A stretch of 64,000 nucleotides of DNA from an uncultured Clostridia bacterium (GCA_947627465.1 CANQWD010000002.1:62001-126000); one strand, 5' to 3'; shown: positions 1-8,631, counted from the first letter of the stretch. Notes: generated from the sequence alone by a model not told the origin. A program made the numbers and translations.

Positions 1-921
1 GCCGAAAAGCGGCTTTTGCCTATCTACTCGACCGAATGCGATGAGAAGAAGATCGCCGTGACGTTCGACGTGGCTTGGGAAAACTCCAATACCGATCAGC
101 TTATCAGTATTCTTAAAGACAACGACGCGAAAGCCACGTTTTTCATCACGGGCGATTGGTGCGACCGCTATCCGGACGACGTGAAAAAATTCTTCGACGC
201 GGGTCACGAGATCGAGAACCACTCGGATAAGCACCCGCACGTTCTCGGCGCGAACGTCAACGACCTTATCGCCGACACCCGCGAATGCAGCCGCAAAATA
301 AAAATGCTGACGGGCGAGGAACCCTCGCTTTACCGCGCCCCCTACGGCGAGTACGACGACAGCCTTATCACCACGCTCGACGGTATGGGAATGAAAGTTA
401 TTCAATGGGACGTGGACAGCGTGGACTGGAAAAAGAACTCAGCCGCCGATATCAAGAAAAAAGTGCTTAAAGGCGTAAAACCCGGCTCTATACTGCTGTT
501 CCACAACGATCTGGAAAACACTACGGAAGCGCTCCCCGAGATACTTTCCGAGCTTAAGAGCCAAGGCTACGAGTTAGTCGCCGTAAAAGACCTTATTCTA
601 CAAGACAACTACACGATAGACTCCAACGGAAAGCAAATTCCCGCACCCGCCGAGGACGCTGTGAAGATATCCGACGAGAAAGTCGAGGAAGTCATGGCGC
701 AGTACTCCGACCTGATGAAGTCCTACAACCTCTCCGACGAGCAAATAGCACAGTCTCGCGAGGCTCTTAAAAACGGCGACGCGTCCGCGCTTCCCAAGGA
801 GCTTCAGCCGTTCGCGAAAGAGGTTATGGCTAGAATTACCGAGGAAAATTCCAACACGTCAAACGCCTTGTCGACCTCGGACAGCAATTCGCAGATAACC
901 GAATCCGTTCCGCAGAAATAA
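1..921 (+). CDS. Polysaccharide deacetylase (CE4/NodB fold), 5' end outside window
   Basis: The frame is open to the left edge, so the N-terminus (probably a signal or membrane anchor) is missing. The visible part starts with the strand typical of sporulation-type deacetylases (KRLLPIYSTE..KKIAVTFDVAWEN). The NodB motifs follow: the TFD metal/catalytic Asp region, the HSDKHPH metal-binding His pair, RAPYGEYD, and a C-terminal LLFHND catalytic His. Metal-dependent removal of N-acetyl groups from peptidoglycan or related glycans is the family role; clostridial relatives act in cortex or wall modification. A tail of about 100 residues rich in Glu, Ser and Asn follows the catalytic domain. The exact substrate cannot be read from sequence. 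It converges on the ABC transporter genes with a shared terminator. Confidence 0.85.
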   Translation, partial: AEKRLLPIYSTECDEKKIAVTFDVAWENSNTDQLISILKDNDAKATFFITGDWCDRYPDDVKKFFDAGHEIENHSDKHPHVLGANVNDLIADTRECSRKIKMLTGEEPSLYRAPYGEYDDSLITTLDGMGMKVIQWDVDSVDWKKNSAADIKKKVLKGVKPGSILLFHNDLENTTEALPEILSELKSQGYELVAVKDLILQDNYTIDSNGKQIPAPAEDAVKISDEKVEEVMAQYSDLMKSYNLSDEQIAQSREALKNGDASALPKELQPFAKEVMARITEENSNTSNALSTSDSNSQITESVPQK

Positions 922-926
922 AAAAC

Positions 927-952
927 AGCCGCGAATTACGCAATTCGCGGCT
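927..952. terminator. Bidirectional intrinsic terminator
   Basis: An 11-bp perfect stem (927-937 with 942-952) has a 4-nt loop. A-rich sequence precedes it and TGTTTATT follows, so it can terminate both the deacetylase (+) and the ABC operon (-), where the minus strand reads TGTTTTTT. Confidence 0.85.
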
Positions 953-982
953 TGTTTATTAAATTTTAGCGTACTAAACGCC

Positions 983-1789
983 TTAAGCGTCGCCCTTTGA
1001 AAGCAGCATACGGTCGTTATCAAGTTTCGCGCCGCTTGCTTCCTCGAACTTCTGAAGCAGCATATCAACTGTAAGTTTTTTCTTTTCCTCGCCCTTAACG
1101 TCGTAAATAATGCGTCCGTTGCTCATCATGATTAGGCGGTTTCCGTGCTTTATTGCCGCCGCCATATTGTGAGTTACCATCATCGCGGTGAGGTGGTTTT
1201 CCTCTATTATTTTATCGGAAAGCTCCAGAACCTTTGCCGCCGTTTTCGGGTCGAGAGCGGCGGTGTGCTCGTCAAGAAGCAGAATATCGGGCTTTTTCAG
1301 CGTTGCCATAAGCAGCGTAAGCGCTTGTCTCTGTCCGCCCGAAAGCAAACCGACCTTGGAAGTCATACGATCCTCCAGCCCCAGATCGAGCATTTTCAGC
1401 AGCTCGTGATATTCCTCGCGTTCTTTTTTCGTAATGCCCCAGCGAAGTCCGCGCATTTGTCCGCGGCGTTTGGCTAAAGCAAGGTTCTCCTGAATTTCCA
1501 TAGTCGCCGCCGTACCCGTCATTGGGTCTTGAAACACGCGCCCGATAAACGCCGCGCGCTTGTGTTCGGGCAGACCAACAACGTTCTTGCCGTTTATCTC
1601 GATAATGCCGCCGTCAACGGGCCACACGCCCGCAATGGCGTTCAGGGTCGTCGATTTTCCCGCGCCGTTTCCGCCGATTATCGTCACGAAATCTCCGTCG
1701 TCAAGCGAGAGCGAAACGCCGTTCAAAGCCTTTCTCTCGTTGATTGTGCCGGGGTTAAAGGTTTTTCTAACATCAGTCAGCGTCAGCAT
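983..1789 (-). CDS. ABC transporter ATP-binding protein (TrpZ-like)
   Basis: 268-residue ATPase of the importer whose permease and binding protein lie upstream. Walker A is GGNGAGKST, the signature is LLSGGQRQAL and Walker B is ILLLDEHTAALD, followed by the switch His in VTHN. Note that the usual Walker B Glu sits in DEHTAALDP, as in the LivF/Trp-type family. I chose ATG at 1789 because AGGAGCTGTCGAAA precedes it; a longer frame to 1825 has no ribosome site. The start lies inside the permease gene (17-bp overlap), implying translational coupling. Energises uptake of a small, probably aromatic or amino-acid-like ligand; the ligand is inferred only from the PF04392-type partner. Confidence 0.88.
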   Translation of the reverse strand: MLTLTDVRKTFNPGTINERKALNGVSLSLDDGDFVTIIGGNGAGKSTTLNAIAGVWPVDGGIIEINGKNVVGLPEHKRAAFIGRVFQDPMTGTAATMEIQENLALAKRRGQMRGLRWGITKKEREEYHELLKMLDLGLEDRMTSKVGLLSGGQRQALTLLMATLKKPDILLLDEHTAALDPKTAAKVLELSDKIIEENHLTAMMVTHNMAAAIKHGNRLIMMSNGRIIYDVKGEEKKKLTVDMLLQKFEEASGAKLDNDRMLLSKGDA

Positions 1790-2795
1790 TTTCGACAGCT
1801 CCTTCCTCTTCCGAATTTTCCGCACCGAGCAGCTTTGCTTTCGCGGAGTTCCTCGCGGCTCGTCTGTAAGAGTTTTTGGAAGTCTTTTTGATATACGGCA
1901 CGGCGAGGAATATAGCTACGATGACTGCCGAGAACAGCTTGTTGAACGTTGAGGGAAGCCCCGTAAGCATAACGATCTGCAATACCAAAAAGTATATTAT
2001 CGCGCCTATCGCCGTGAACGTGAGCCGCGCCACAAAGTTAAAGTGTTTTCCGAAAATCGCGCGTCCGAGCACATCGCCTATAATGACCGCCGCCAGACCG
2101 ATAACGATCGCGCCGCGCCCCATATTTACATCGACGTTGCCCGAGTACTGCGCGAGGATACCGCCCGCAAATCCCACTATGCCGTTCGACAGCACAAGAG
2201 CTATAAGCGTGGACTTTTTGGTGTTGATGCCCTGTGCGCGAGCCATATTCGCGTTGCAGCCCGTAGCTCTTATTGTGAAGCCGTATTCCGTGCCGAAGAA
2301 CCAATACAGCAAAGCTATCAGCAGACCCACGACCAAAATTATTTTGCCCATTTCAAAGATAACGCTCTGCGGTCCGTTCGCGACGGCAGTAAATCTCTGC
2401 GAAACGAACAGCGGGAATTTATCGACGGATACCGGAAGATTAGCCTGACCCATTACCGCCAAATTTACGGAATACAAAGCGATCTGCGTTAAAATACTCG
2501 CGAGTATCCCCGGTATTCCGAGCAGCGTATTCATCAGCCCCGTGGCAAGCCCCGCCAGACATCCCGCCAAAAACGAGCAGATCATAGCGACTGGTACCGG
2601 CACGCCATGAAGTATCAGCACGACCGCGACCGCGCCGCCCGTCGTTATCGAGCCGTCGACGGTGAGGTCGGCGAAGTCGAGTATTTTATAGGTGATATAT
2701 ACGCCTATCGCCAAAACTCCCCATATCAGCCCCTGCGAAACGTTGCCGGGAAGCGCGCTCGCGAATTGACTCAATTTGCCCAGCAGAATGTCCAT
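1773..2795 (-). CDS. ABC transporter permease (PF02653/BPD_transp_2 type)
   Basis: 340-residue integral membrane protein with about nine hydrophobic segments and the conserved cytoplasmic loop of the family (GTEYGFTIRATGCNANMARAQGIN), which contacts the ATPase. Start at 2795 follows ATAGGAGAATACAAA. It belongs to the branched-chain-amino-acid/ribose-like permease superfamily and, with its neighbours, to the TrpXYZ-like layout (binding protein, permease, ATPase) common in clostridia. It lies 97 bp downstream of the binding-protein gene; a stem-loop sits in that gap. The ligand is not determinable from sequence. Confidence 0.88.
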   Translation of the reverse strand: MDILLGKLSQFASALPGNVSQGLIWGVLAIGVYITYKILDFADLTVDGSITTGGAVAVVLILHGVPVPVAMICSFLAGCLAGLATGLMNTLLGIPGILASILTQIALYSVNLAVMGQANLPVSVDKFPLFVSQRFTAVANGPQSVIFEMGKIILVVGLLIALLYWFFGTEYGFTIRATGCNANMARAQGINTKKSTLIALVLSNGIVGFAGGILAQYSGNVDVNMGRGAIVIGLAAVIIGDVLGRAIFGKHFNFVARLTFTAIGAIIYFLVLQIVMLTGLPSTFNKLFSAVIVAIFLAVPYIKKTSKNSYRRAARNSAKAKLLGAENSEEEGAVENADAD

Positions 2796-2840
2796 TTTGT
2801 ATTCTCCTATTCGTTTTGCTAATTGTTTTACCGTTTAAAT

Positions 2841-2870
2841 CAACGGGGAACAGAAATCCGCTCCCCGCTG
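2841..2870 (-). other. Stem-loop between binding-protein and permease genes
   Basis: CAACGGGGA and TCCCCGCTG (9 bp with one wobble) flank a 12-nt loop. No T-run follows. Such hairpins after the binding-protein gene commonly stabilise the 5' mRNA and lower permease expression; that role is inferred. Confidence 0.55.
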
Positions 2871-2892
2871 ATAAGATGTTTATATTTTATGA

Positions 2893-3990
2893 TTACTCGT
2901 CAATAGCCGTGTAATCATCGGGAACCTTGATGTTCATCTCATCGCAGATAGCCTTGTTGTACTTTTTCGTAACGGGAGAGTAACCAATCTCAAGATCACC
3001 GGCTTTCTTGCCGTTAGCAAGAATATCCGCTGCCATTTCGCCCGCCTTGTAGCCCATATCGTGATAGCTGATAGTGAGCGTTACGGTGCCGCAGCCCTTG
3101 CAGATACCCTCTTCGGAAGCTACAACGGGCTTCTTTGCGGGAAGCGCCACATTCTTGATAGTCTCAGCGGCAGCCGCAAATGTGTTATCTGTCGGAATGT
3201 AAAGCAGATCGTTCTCGCCGACAGCCGCCTGCGTCTGCGCCTGGATCTCATTGGAATCCGCAACGGTATATTCCTTAACTTCAACGCCCTTTTCTTTCAG
3301 ATAAGTTGTGATGTTCTCCGCCTGATACTTGGAGTTCGGCTCGGAGGAGCAGTACAAAATGCCGACTTTCTTAGCGTCGGGGAAAATCGTCGTGAGCATA
3401 TCCGCCTGCTGGTCGAGCGGAGCCAGATCGGAAGCGCCCGTGATGTTCTTTCCTTTCCAATCATCGCCGCCAAAAGTGACATCATAAGATGTGATAGATG
3501 TGCCGACAACGGGAATAGAATCCGTAGCGGAAGCCGCCGCCATCAGTGCGGGCGTAGCGTTCGCCATAATCAGATCGACGCCCGCCGCAACGAAGTTCGT
3601 GGTTATGGTCGTGCAGTTTGTAACCTCGTTATTCGCGTTCTGCTCGTCAAACTCAACGTGATCCTCGCCGAGCTTGTCTATGAGAGCCTCCTTAAAGCCT
3701 TTCGTAGCCGCGTCGAGCGCGTCGTGCTCAACCAATTGGCAAATACCCACCTTGAACTTCTTATCGCCGAGGTCGGGCATGCTTACCGTATCGCTATTTG
3801 CTGTGCTCGATTCGGACGAGGAAGCCGAAACGTCAGCGCTTGTATCGGAAGCTGCCTCGGAAGCAGCCGATTCCGTCTTGGAAGCCGCGCTGTCGTTAGC
3901 CGCGGTACTTGAGGTGTTTTCTCCGCACGCCGTCATCGTACAGAGCATTACCGAAGCGGCAGCAGCCGCCATAATTTTTTTAAGTCTCAT
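2893..3990 (-). CDS. ABC transporter substrate-binding lipoprotein (PF04392, TrpX-like)
   Basis: 365 residues. A lipoprotein signal ends in MTAC (Cys about residue 22), then a Ser/Ala/Glu-rich linker of about 50 residues leads to a periplasmic-binding-like fold beginning FKVGICQLVEHDALDAATKG, the characteristic opening of PF04392 proteins. It captures substrate outside the membrane for the permease/ATPase pair. Start at 3990 follows GGAGAAGAAA. It is the first gene of the minus-strand operon and has a strong promoter about 85 bp upstream. Related TrpX proteins bind tryptophan or tyrosine, but no T-box was seen in the short leader, so the ligand remains open. Confidence 0.88.
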   Translation of the reverse strand: MRLKKIMAAAAASVMLCTMTACGENTSSTAANDSAASKTESAASEAASDTSADVSASSSESSTANSDTVSMPDLGDKKFKVGICQLVEHDALDAATKGFKEALIDKLGEDHVEFDEQNANNEVTNCTTITTNFVAAGVDLIMANATPALMAAASATDSIPVVGTSITSYDVTFGGDDWKGKNITGASDLAPLDQQADMLTTIFPDAKKVGILYCSSEPNSKYQAENITTYLKEKGVEVKEYTVADSNEIQAQTQAAVGENDLLYIPTDNTFAAAAETIKNVALPAKKPVVASEEGICKGCGTVTLTISYHDMGYKAGEMAADILANGKKAGDLEIGYSPVTKKYNKAICDEMNIKVPDDYTAIDE

Positions 3991-4072
3991 TTTCTTCTCC
4001 TTTTGTTCTGCTTATCTGTAATTTTATAAAGTAAATCAATTTACCGCCCAAAAGCAGTAAACCACAATTTAA

Positions 4073-4101
4073 ATTATAACACAAAAAGCCGAATTTGGCA
4101 A
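4073..4101 (-). promoter_or_regulatory. SigA promoter of ABC operon
   Basis: On the minus strand, TTGCCA (4096-4101), a 17-nt spacer and TATAAT (4073-4078). The predicted leader is about 75 nt. Confidence 0.8.
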
Positions 4102-4192
4102 CGGAATTTTGTGCTATAATACGAAAATCCGCGATTTTTTGTGAAATGTGCAACATTTTCACAACTCCAATTTGTGAAAATCAGCCTGTTTC

Positions 4193-4224
4193 ACAAAAAA
4201 ACGCGCCGCATAAGCGACGCGTTT
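4193..4224 (-). terminator. Intrinsic terminator of zinc-ribbon gene
   Basis: On the minus strand, AAACGCGTCGC pairs with GCGGCGCGTTT (one wobble) around TTAT and runs into seven or more T residues. Confidence 0.85.
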
Positions 4225-4238
4225 GGTATCAAATTACA

Positions 4239-4652
4239 TTACTCGCCCTTGTCCTCATCGATAGTAACCTCGGGTTCAGGCTCTGCCGGCTTTTCGGGAA
4301 GCTTCGCGCCGCACTTGGGGCAGAAAGTATTGTCGTCGTCGGTTTTTGTGCCGCAAGACGGACAAGCCACAACGCCTTTCAAACCGTCAAGCTGTTTGTC
4401 GATGTCGGTAAGCTCGGCGTTTATCGCGTCAAGCTCCGCAATAAGAACGTCAAAAGCCTCGGTGTCTTTCTCGCCCGATTTTGCCATCTCGTAAACCAAT
4501 GCGCCAAGCTTTTCGTTTTTTGCCTTGATATCGCCGGTAAGCTGAGTCGCTTTGAACTTCAGCTTAGAAACGCGGATAGCCTCGTCTGTCTTTTTTCCCG
4601 CTGTTGCCGCAACATTTTTGGTGGTGTTGATAACGTTGTCTACAAAACTCAT
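4239..4652 (-). CDS. Coiled-coil zinc-ribbon protein
   Basis: 137 residues. Residues 1-100 are helical and charged, with heptad-like spacing (long stretch of KxxxLG..VYEMAKSGEKD). A C-terminal zinc ribbon has two Cys-x2-Cys knuckles (CPSCG and CPKCG), then an acidic Pro/Glu tail. No signal peptide or membrane segment is evident, so it is probably cytoplasmic. ATG at 4652 was chosen because AAAGGAGTATTTTACG precedes it; the longer frame runs into the promoter. It is a single-gene unit with its own promoter and terminator, back to back with the pseudokinase operon, whose first protein also opens with a zinc ribbon. No function can be named. Confidence 0.8.
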   Translation of the reverse strand: MSFVDNVINTTKNVAATAGKKTDEAIRVSKLKFKATQLTGDIKAKNEKLGALVYEMAKSGEKDTEAFDVLIAELDAINAELTDIDKQLDGLKGVVACPSCGTKTDDDNTFCPKCGAKLPEKPAEPEPEVTIDEDKGE

Positions 4653-4698
4653 CGTAAAATACTCCTTTCGACACAGGACCTTGTCGTCCTTTGTATCT

Positions 4699-4727
4699 AT
4701 TATATCATGCTTTTGTGTTTTTTTCAA
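4699..4727 (-). promoter_or_regulatory. SigA promoter of zinc-ribbon gene
   Basis: Minus strand TTGAAA (4722-4727), 17-nt spacer, TATAAT (4699-4704). The rest of the 443-bp gap 4653-5095 holds the repeats, promoter and hairpin listed next. Confidence 0.8.
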
Positions 4728-4835
4728 GTGCTTTTGGAGAATTTTTATAGAACAAAACGGATATATTTTTCTTTGTCTCGGGCACAATGCACAAAAAACG
4801 GCTGTTTTGAAATGCCCAAGGTGTGAAAAAGGGCA

Positions 4836-4890
4836 AAAAAGGTTACAAAATTGTAACATTTTCGGCGAAAAAGGTTACAATGACGTTACA
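4836..4890 (+). promoter_or_regulatory. Two tandem GGTTACAA..TTACATT direct repeats
   Basis: AAAAAGGTTACAAAATTGTAACATT is followed after a short gap by AAAAAGGTTACAATGACGTTACATT. The first copy is also an inverted repeat (GTTACAA/TTGTAAC, 4842-4857). The second copy ends 5 bp before the -35 box of the pseudokinase promoter, an activator-like position. The binding protein is unknown. Confidence 0.5.
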
Positions 4891-4894
4891 TTCC

Positions 4895-4923
4895 TTGACA
4901 ATTTGGATTTTTTGTTGTATTAT
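4895..4923 (+). promoter_or_regulatory. SigA promoter of pseudokinase-pheA-ispDF operon
   Basis: TTGACA (4895-4900), 17-nt spacer, TATTAT (4918-4923). The leader to ATG 5096 is about 165 nt. Confidence 0.8.
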
Positions 4924-4995
4924 TGTATAAGTATAAATTACGGCTTCTATTATCAAATTACAAATTTTTATTGAAAATATTATGATTGGGATAGG

Positions 4996-5027
4996 TCTCC
5001 GCCGTTCCGCTCACAGAACGGCGGAGA
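4996..5027 (+). other. 12-bp leader stem-loop
   Basis: TCTCCGCCGTTC (4996-5007) pairs perfectly with GAACGGCGGAGA (5016-5027) around an 8-nt loop in the operon leader. No T-run follows, so it is not an obvious terminator. Confidence 0.6.
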
Positions 5028-5095
5028 TTTGTCCGCGGACTTTAAGAGATGTATGCCGAAAACATGCATTTTGTATCAAAAATGAGGAGAACTCT

Positions 5096-6802
5096 ATGCT
5101 TACGGAAACAACACTTTGTATGGGCTGTATGAACGAAAAGACCTACGACGGTCCGTGCAAGCTTTGCGGATACAGCGATCTCGACCCGTATATCCCGACC
5201 TATCTCGCGCCGAAAACGGTTTTAAACGACCGCTACATTGTCGGACGTCTGCTTTCCTACAACGGCGAAGGCGCGGTCTACATCGGCTACGACAAAATTG
5301 CGGGCGCTAAGGTAACGATAAAGGAGTTTATGCCCGACACGCTCTGCACGCGCAGAAAGGGCGAAACCCTTATCGCGGTAAATTCCAGAAACAGCCCCCT
5401 TTACAAAACGAACATGTCCGAATTTGAGGACTTGAACCGCACCCTGATGAAGCTTCGCGGCATGACGCACATTCAAGCGGTTTTGGACGTTTTCTGCGAG
5501 AACAACACCTGCTATGCCGTATTTGAGTTTATAAACGGCATTTCGCTTAAAACCTTTCTCGCAAATTCCTCCGGCGGTTTGACGTGGGATCAGGTAAAGG
5601 AACTTTTCCCGCCTATTTTCACCACGCTTTCCGTGGTTCACCAAGCCGGGATAATCCACCGCGGAATTTCTCCGCAGACTATCTTTGTTACCGATAAAAT
5701 GGAACTGAAGCTCACAAGCTTCTGCATTTCCGCGGCGCGCACCGCCAACACCGAAATAGCCTGCGAGATTTTTAACGGTTATGCCGCGCCCGAGCAGTAC
5801 ACAAGCGATGAAATGAACGGCACCTGGACGGACGTTTACGGAATTGCGGCGGTGCTGTACCGCGTTTTGACAGGCACCGCGCCCGCGGGAGCAAACTCCG
5901 CCGGAGCCGCGGAATTTCCCGAGCCTATGCTCGTAAACCGAAACATTCCGTCGAACGTTTCAAAGATCATTATGCGCGGTATCGCGTTTTCTCCCGAGCA
6001 AAGAATACGCGATATAGGCGATTTTGTAAGCCGCCTGTTTGCCCCGCCGAAATACGCGGGGATGAACGGAACGAACCCGCGCGGCTCGGAGGACGTTACG
6101 CAAAATCTTTCCGCCAAAACGCAGCGCAGACTGGAAAAGCAGCGCAAGGAACGCAAAAAAACGATCGCCGTTATGATAATTTGCGGCGTGGTTCTGATAA
6201 TTTTCGCGATCGTGTTCGCGCTGGCAATGTCGGGAAAACTTACCCCCGAGCCGCTGCCGGACTCGGTTCAGAGCAGCGTTTCGGGCGAGAACATTTCGTC
6301 GGAAAGCGGAACGGCTTCGGAAACCTCCGACGCGGCGGCAAATTCGGACGCTTCGGAAAGCGAAGTCTCCGAAACTTCCTCGCCCTCCGATCTTGGGGAA
6401 CTCATCAAAGTCCCCGATTTTACCGACCGCCGCTATGACAGCACCGTAACGCGCTTCGGCGATATGTTTACGTTCGTTCCCACCTACGACTATTCCGAGG
6501 AACATAAGGCAGGCTTTATGTACGACCAATCCGTTGCTGCGGATACGATGGTGGAAAAGGGTGCCGAAATAAAGGTAAAAGTAAGCAAGGGCAGCAGCAC
6601 GGTAGTGCTTCCCGATTATACGGACAAAAAGAGCGCGGATTACGTCGCGGAGCTTACGGCGCTTAATATAAAATACTCTATTGAGACCGTCATCGCCGAG
6701 GGCATTGATTACGGCATCGTAGCATATTGCAGCAAAGAGGTCGGCGACCTTATCGACGTGAGCGACGGCGAGACGGTAATAGTATATGTTTCGGGGGTAT
6801 GA
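5096..6802 (+). CDS. Zinc-ribbon pseudokinase with membrane segment and PASTA-like domains
   Basis: 568 residues. An N-terminal zinc knuckle pair (Cys8, 11, 21, 24) precedes a PrkC/StkP-type kinase fold (about 42-345) with a partial Gly loop (54-59), the VAIK-type Lys76 and an APEQY activation-end motif. The catalytic core is lost: HRD is HRG (Gly190), the metal-binding Asn is Thr195, and DFG is SFC (208-210). A basic stretch, one membrane helix (about 360-385) and a Ser/Glu linker follow, then two PASTA-like repeats (VPDF.. and LPDY..) outside the cell. ATG 5096 follows AGGAGAACTCT. PASTA kinases sense muropeptides; this one is probably a sensor or scaffold without phosphotransfer. It overlaps the pheA start region. 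Confidence 0.85.
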   Translation: MLTETTLCMGCMNEKTYDGPCKLCGYSDLDPYIPTYLAPKTVLNDRYIVGRLLSYNGEGAVYIGYDKIAGAKVTIKEFMPDTLCTRRKGETLIAVNSRNSPLYKTNMSEFEDLNRTLMKLRGMTHIQAVLDVFCENNTCYAVFEFINGISLKTFLANSSGGLTWDQVKELFPPIFTTLSVVHQAGIIHRGISPQTIFVTDKMELKLTSFCISAARTANTEIACEIFNGYAAPEQYTSDEMNGTWTDVYGIAAVLYRVLTGTAPAGANSAGAAEFPEPMLVNRNIPSNVSKIIMRGIAFSPEQRIRDIGDFVSRLFAPPKYAGMNGTNPRGSEDVTQNLSAKTQRRLEKQRKERKKTIAVMIICGVVLIIFAIVFALAMSGKLTPEPLPDSVQSSVSGENISSESGTASETSDAAANSDASESEVSETSSPSDLGELIKVPDFTDRRYDSTVTRFGDMFTFVPTYDYSEEHKAGFMYDQSVAADTMVEKGAEIKVKVSKGSSTVVLPDYTDKKSADYVAELTALNIKYSIETVIAEGIDYGIVAYCSKEVGDLIDVSDGETVIVYVSGV

Positions 6803-6804
6803 TA

Positions 6805-7929
6805 ATGGATCTGAGTAATATCCGAGCGAAAATCGATAAAATAGACGACCAAATCCTCGACCTGTTTTTGGAGCGCATGGAGCTTGCGTCGGACGTGGCG
6901 AAATACAAAGCCGCGAACAATATGGTGGTTTTCCAAAGCGACCGCGAGAAGTTCATAATAGACAACGTTAAAAGCAACTCTCCCGAGGCAATGCGGAAAA
7001 GCGCGGCGTTCCTGTTTATGAACATCATGGACATTTCCAAGGTCTCGCAAATAAACGAAATAACGCCCGAAGCGGATATCCCGCACACCACGCAGGCGAA
7101 ACGTCAGCCGTCCGTGGCGGTGCAGGGCGTCGAAGGCTCTTACGGGCACGCGGCGGCAAAGCAGCTTTTTAAAAGCGGGAGCGTCAGCTACTACGCGGCG
7201 TTCCGCGAAGTTTTTGAAGCGGTGGAAAACGGCGACGCGGATTACGGCATAATTCCCGTGGAAAACTCCACGGCGGGCGAAGTTGCCGTGAATATGGAGC
7301 TTCTGGAGAGCCACGGCGTTTACATCTGCCAAACGACCACGGTGGAGTGTGCGCATGTTCTGGCGGCAAAACGAGGCGTTTCGGAGGACGATATCAAGAT
7401 ACTTTTCGGACACGAACAGGCTATTCGCCAATGCGCCGATTATATAAACAAACGCGGCGGTCTGACCGTTATCCCATATCACAACAACGCGGCGGCGGCG
7501 CAAATGATAGCGGAAAATCCGAGCGCGAAGCTTGGCTGTATCTGTTCGGCGGAATGCGCCGAGATGCACGGCTTGGACATAGTACGCAAGCACATCGCGA
7601 CAGACCCGAACAACTGTACGCGCTTCATCTGCATTTCCAAAAACGTCGAGGTCTACGACGGCGCGGACACGGTCGCGGTGTCGGTGTCTATACCGAATAT
7701 CGCGGGTTCGCTTTACAGACTGCTTACAAAATTCGCGGTAAACGGAATGTCAATGACGAAGATACAGTCGAAGCCGCTTCCCATGGATATACGGCTTAAA
7801 TTCCCGAACGACTATATGTTCTATATAGAATTTACCGGAAATATCGAAAGCCCCGCGGTACGCAAGCTGTTAAAGAATTTCGGGGACGAGCTGAATTACT
7901 TTAAATTCCACGGAAATTTCAAGGGGTGA
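6805..7929 (+). CDS. pheA: Bifunctional chorismate mutase / prephenate dehydratase
   Basis: 374 residues catalysing chorismate to prephenate to phenylpyruvate, the committed steps to phenylalanine. Residues 1-85 form an AroQ-type mutase (IRAKIDKIDDQILDLFLERM). The dehydratase domain (about 100-280) has VAVQGVEGSYGHAAA, PVENSTAGEV and the catalytic NNCTRF motif. A C-terminal ACT domain follows (IPNIAGSLYRLLTKFAVNG). The usual Phe-binding ESRP motif reads QSKP here, so feedback control may be altered. ATG 6805 has GGGGG about 7 nt upstream; ATG 6799 overlaps the pseudokinase stop and is too close to the ribosome site. Confidence 0.92.
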   Translation: MDLSNIRAKIDKIDDQILDLFLERMELASDVAKYKAANNMVVFQSDREKFIIDNVKSNSPEAMRKSAAFLFMNIMDISKVSQINEITPEADIPHTTQAKRQPSVAVQGVEGSYGHAAAKQLFKSGSVSYYAAFREVFEAVENGDADYGIIPVENSTAGEVAVNMELLESHGVYICQTTTVECAHVLAAKRGVSEDDIKILFGHEQAIRQCADYINKRGGLTVIPYHNNAAAAQMIAENPSAKLGCICSAECAEMHGLDIVRKHIATDPNNCTRFICISKNVEVYDGADTVAVSVSIPNIAGSLYRLLTKFAVNGMSMTKIQSKPLPMDIRLKFPNDYMFYIEFTGNIESPAVRKLLKNFGDELNYFKFHGNFKG

Positions 7930-7932
7930 ATT

Positions 7933-8631
7933 ATGGTTTCTGCGATAATAGTTGCGGCGGGAGCGTCGGCGCGAATGAACGGCGTGAACAAGCAGCTTGA
8001 AAAGATAGCTGACACGCCCGTTTTTGTAATGAGTGCGCTGAAATTCGATAAATCGGAAAAGATAGACGAGATAATCATAGCGGCTCCGGCGAACGATACC
8101 GAACGTTATGAAAAAATTGCGCGTAATTATGAGGTGACGAAGCTTGCGGCGGTAGTCGCGGGCGGCGAAACCCGTATGAAATCGGTTCGGAACGCGCTTG
8201 CGGCGGTCTCGGCAAAAGCGGATTACATAGCTATACACGACGGCGCGAGACCCCTTATCGAGACAGCGGAGATAGATAAAGTGATAGCGGACGCGGAAAA
8301 ATACAACGCGGCGATCGCCGCAGTTCCCGCCGTGGACACGATAAAAACGGTTGGCAGCAACGGCTTTGTCGAAAACACTCCGCCGCGGGAAAATCTTTAT
8401 TACGCGCAAACTCCGCAGGTGTTTCAAAAGAAGCTGTATCTATCCTGTCTTGAAAAAGCCGACCAAACGGCTTTGAAAACGATCACCGACGACAGCTCCG
8501 TTTTGGAGCTTTGCGGAGAGTACGTCAAAATAACCGAGATCGAGGGTTGCAATATGAAAATAACGCGCCCCGAGGATCTGATCGCCGCGGAAGCGATCTA
8601 CCGCAACAAACGGACGGTGAACGTGATATGA
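7933..8631 (+). CDS. ispD: 2-C-methyl-D-erythritol 4-phosphate cytidylyltransferase
   Basis: 232 residues, normal for the family. It transfers CMP to MEP in the non-mevalonate isoprenoid pathway. The N-terminal nucleotide-binding motif is [12 protein letters not shown], followed by KQ at 17-18. Also seen are [13 protein letters not shown], the DGARPLI metal-site motif and a C-terminal PEDL. AAGGGG just before the pheA stop serves as its ribosome site, with 3 bp between the genes. The order ispD-ispF with a 4-bp overlap supports the assignment. Confidence 0.95.
   Translation: MVSAIIVAAGASARMNGVNKQLEKIADTPVFVMSALKFDKSEKIDEIIIAAPANDTERYEKIARNYEVTKLAAVVAGGETRMKSVRNALAAVSAKADYIAIHDGARPLIETAEIDKVIADAEKYNAAIAAVPAVDTIKTVGSNGFVENTPPRENLYYAQTPQVFQKKLYLSCLEKADQTALKTITDDSSVLELCGEYVKITEIEGCNMKITRPEDLIAAEAIYRNKRTVNVI

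Noticed and set aside
3991-4072. T-box or other amino-acid riboswitch before the TrpX-like gene
   Set aside because: The leader is only about 75 nt and shows no T-box motif or terminator.
4095-4119. Plus-strand TTGGCA...TATAAT
   Set aside because: The spacer is only 14 nt and no plus-strand gene follows; the minus-strand pair at 4073-4101 is better.
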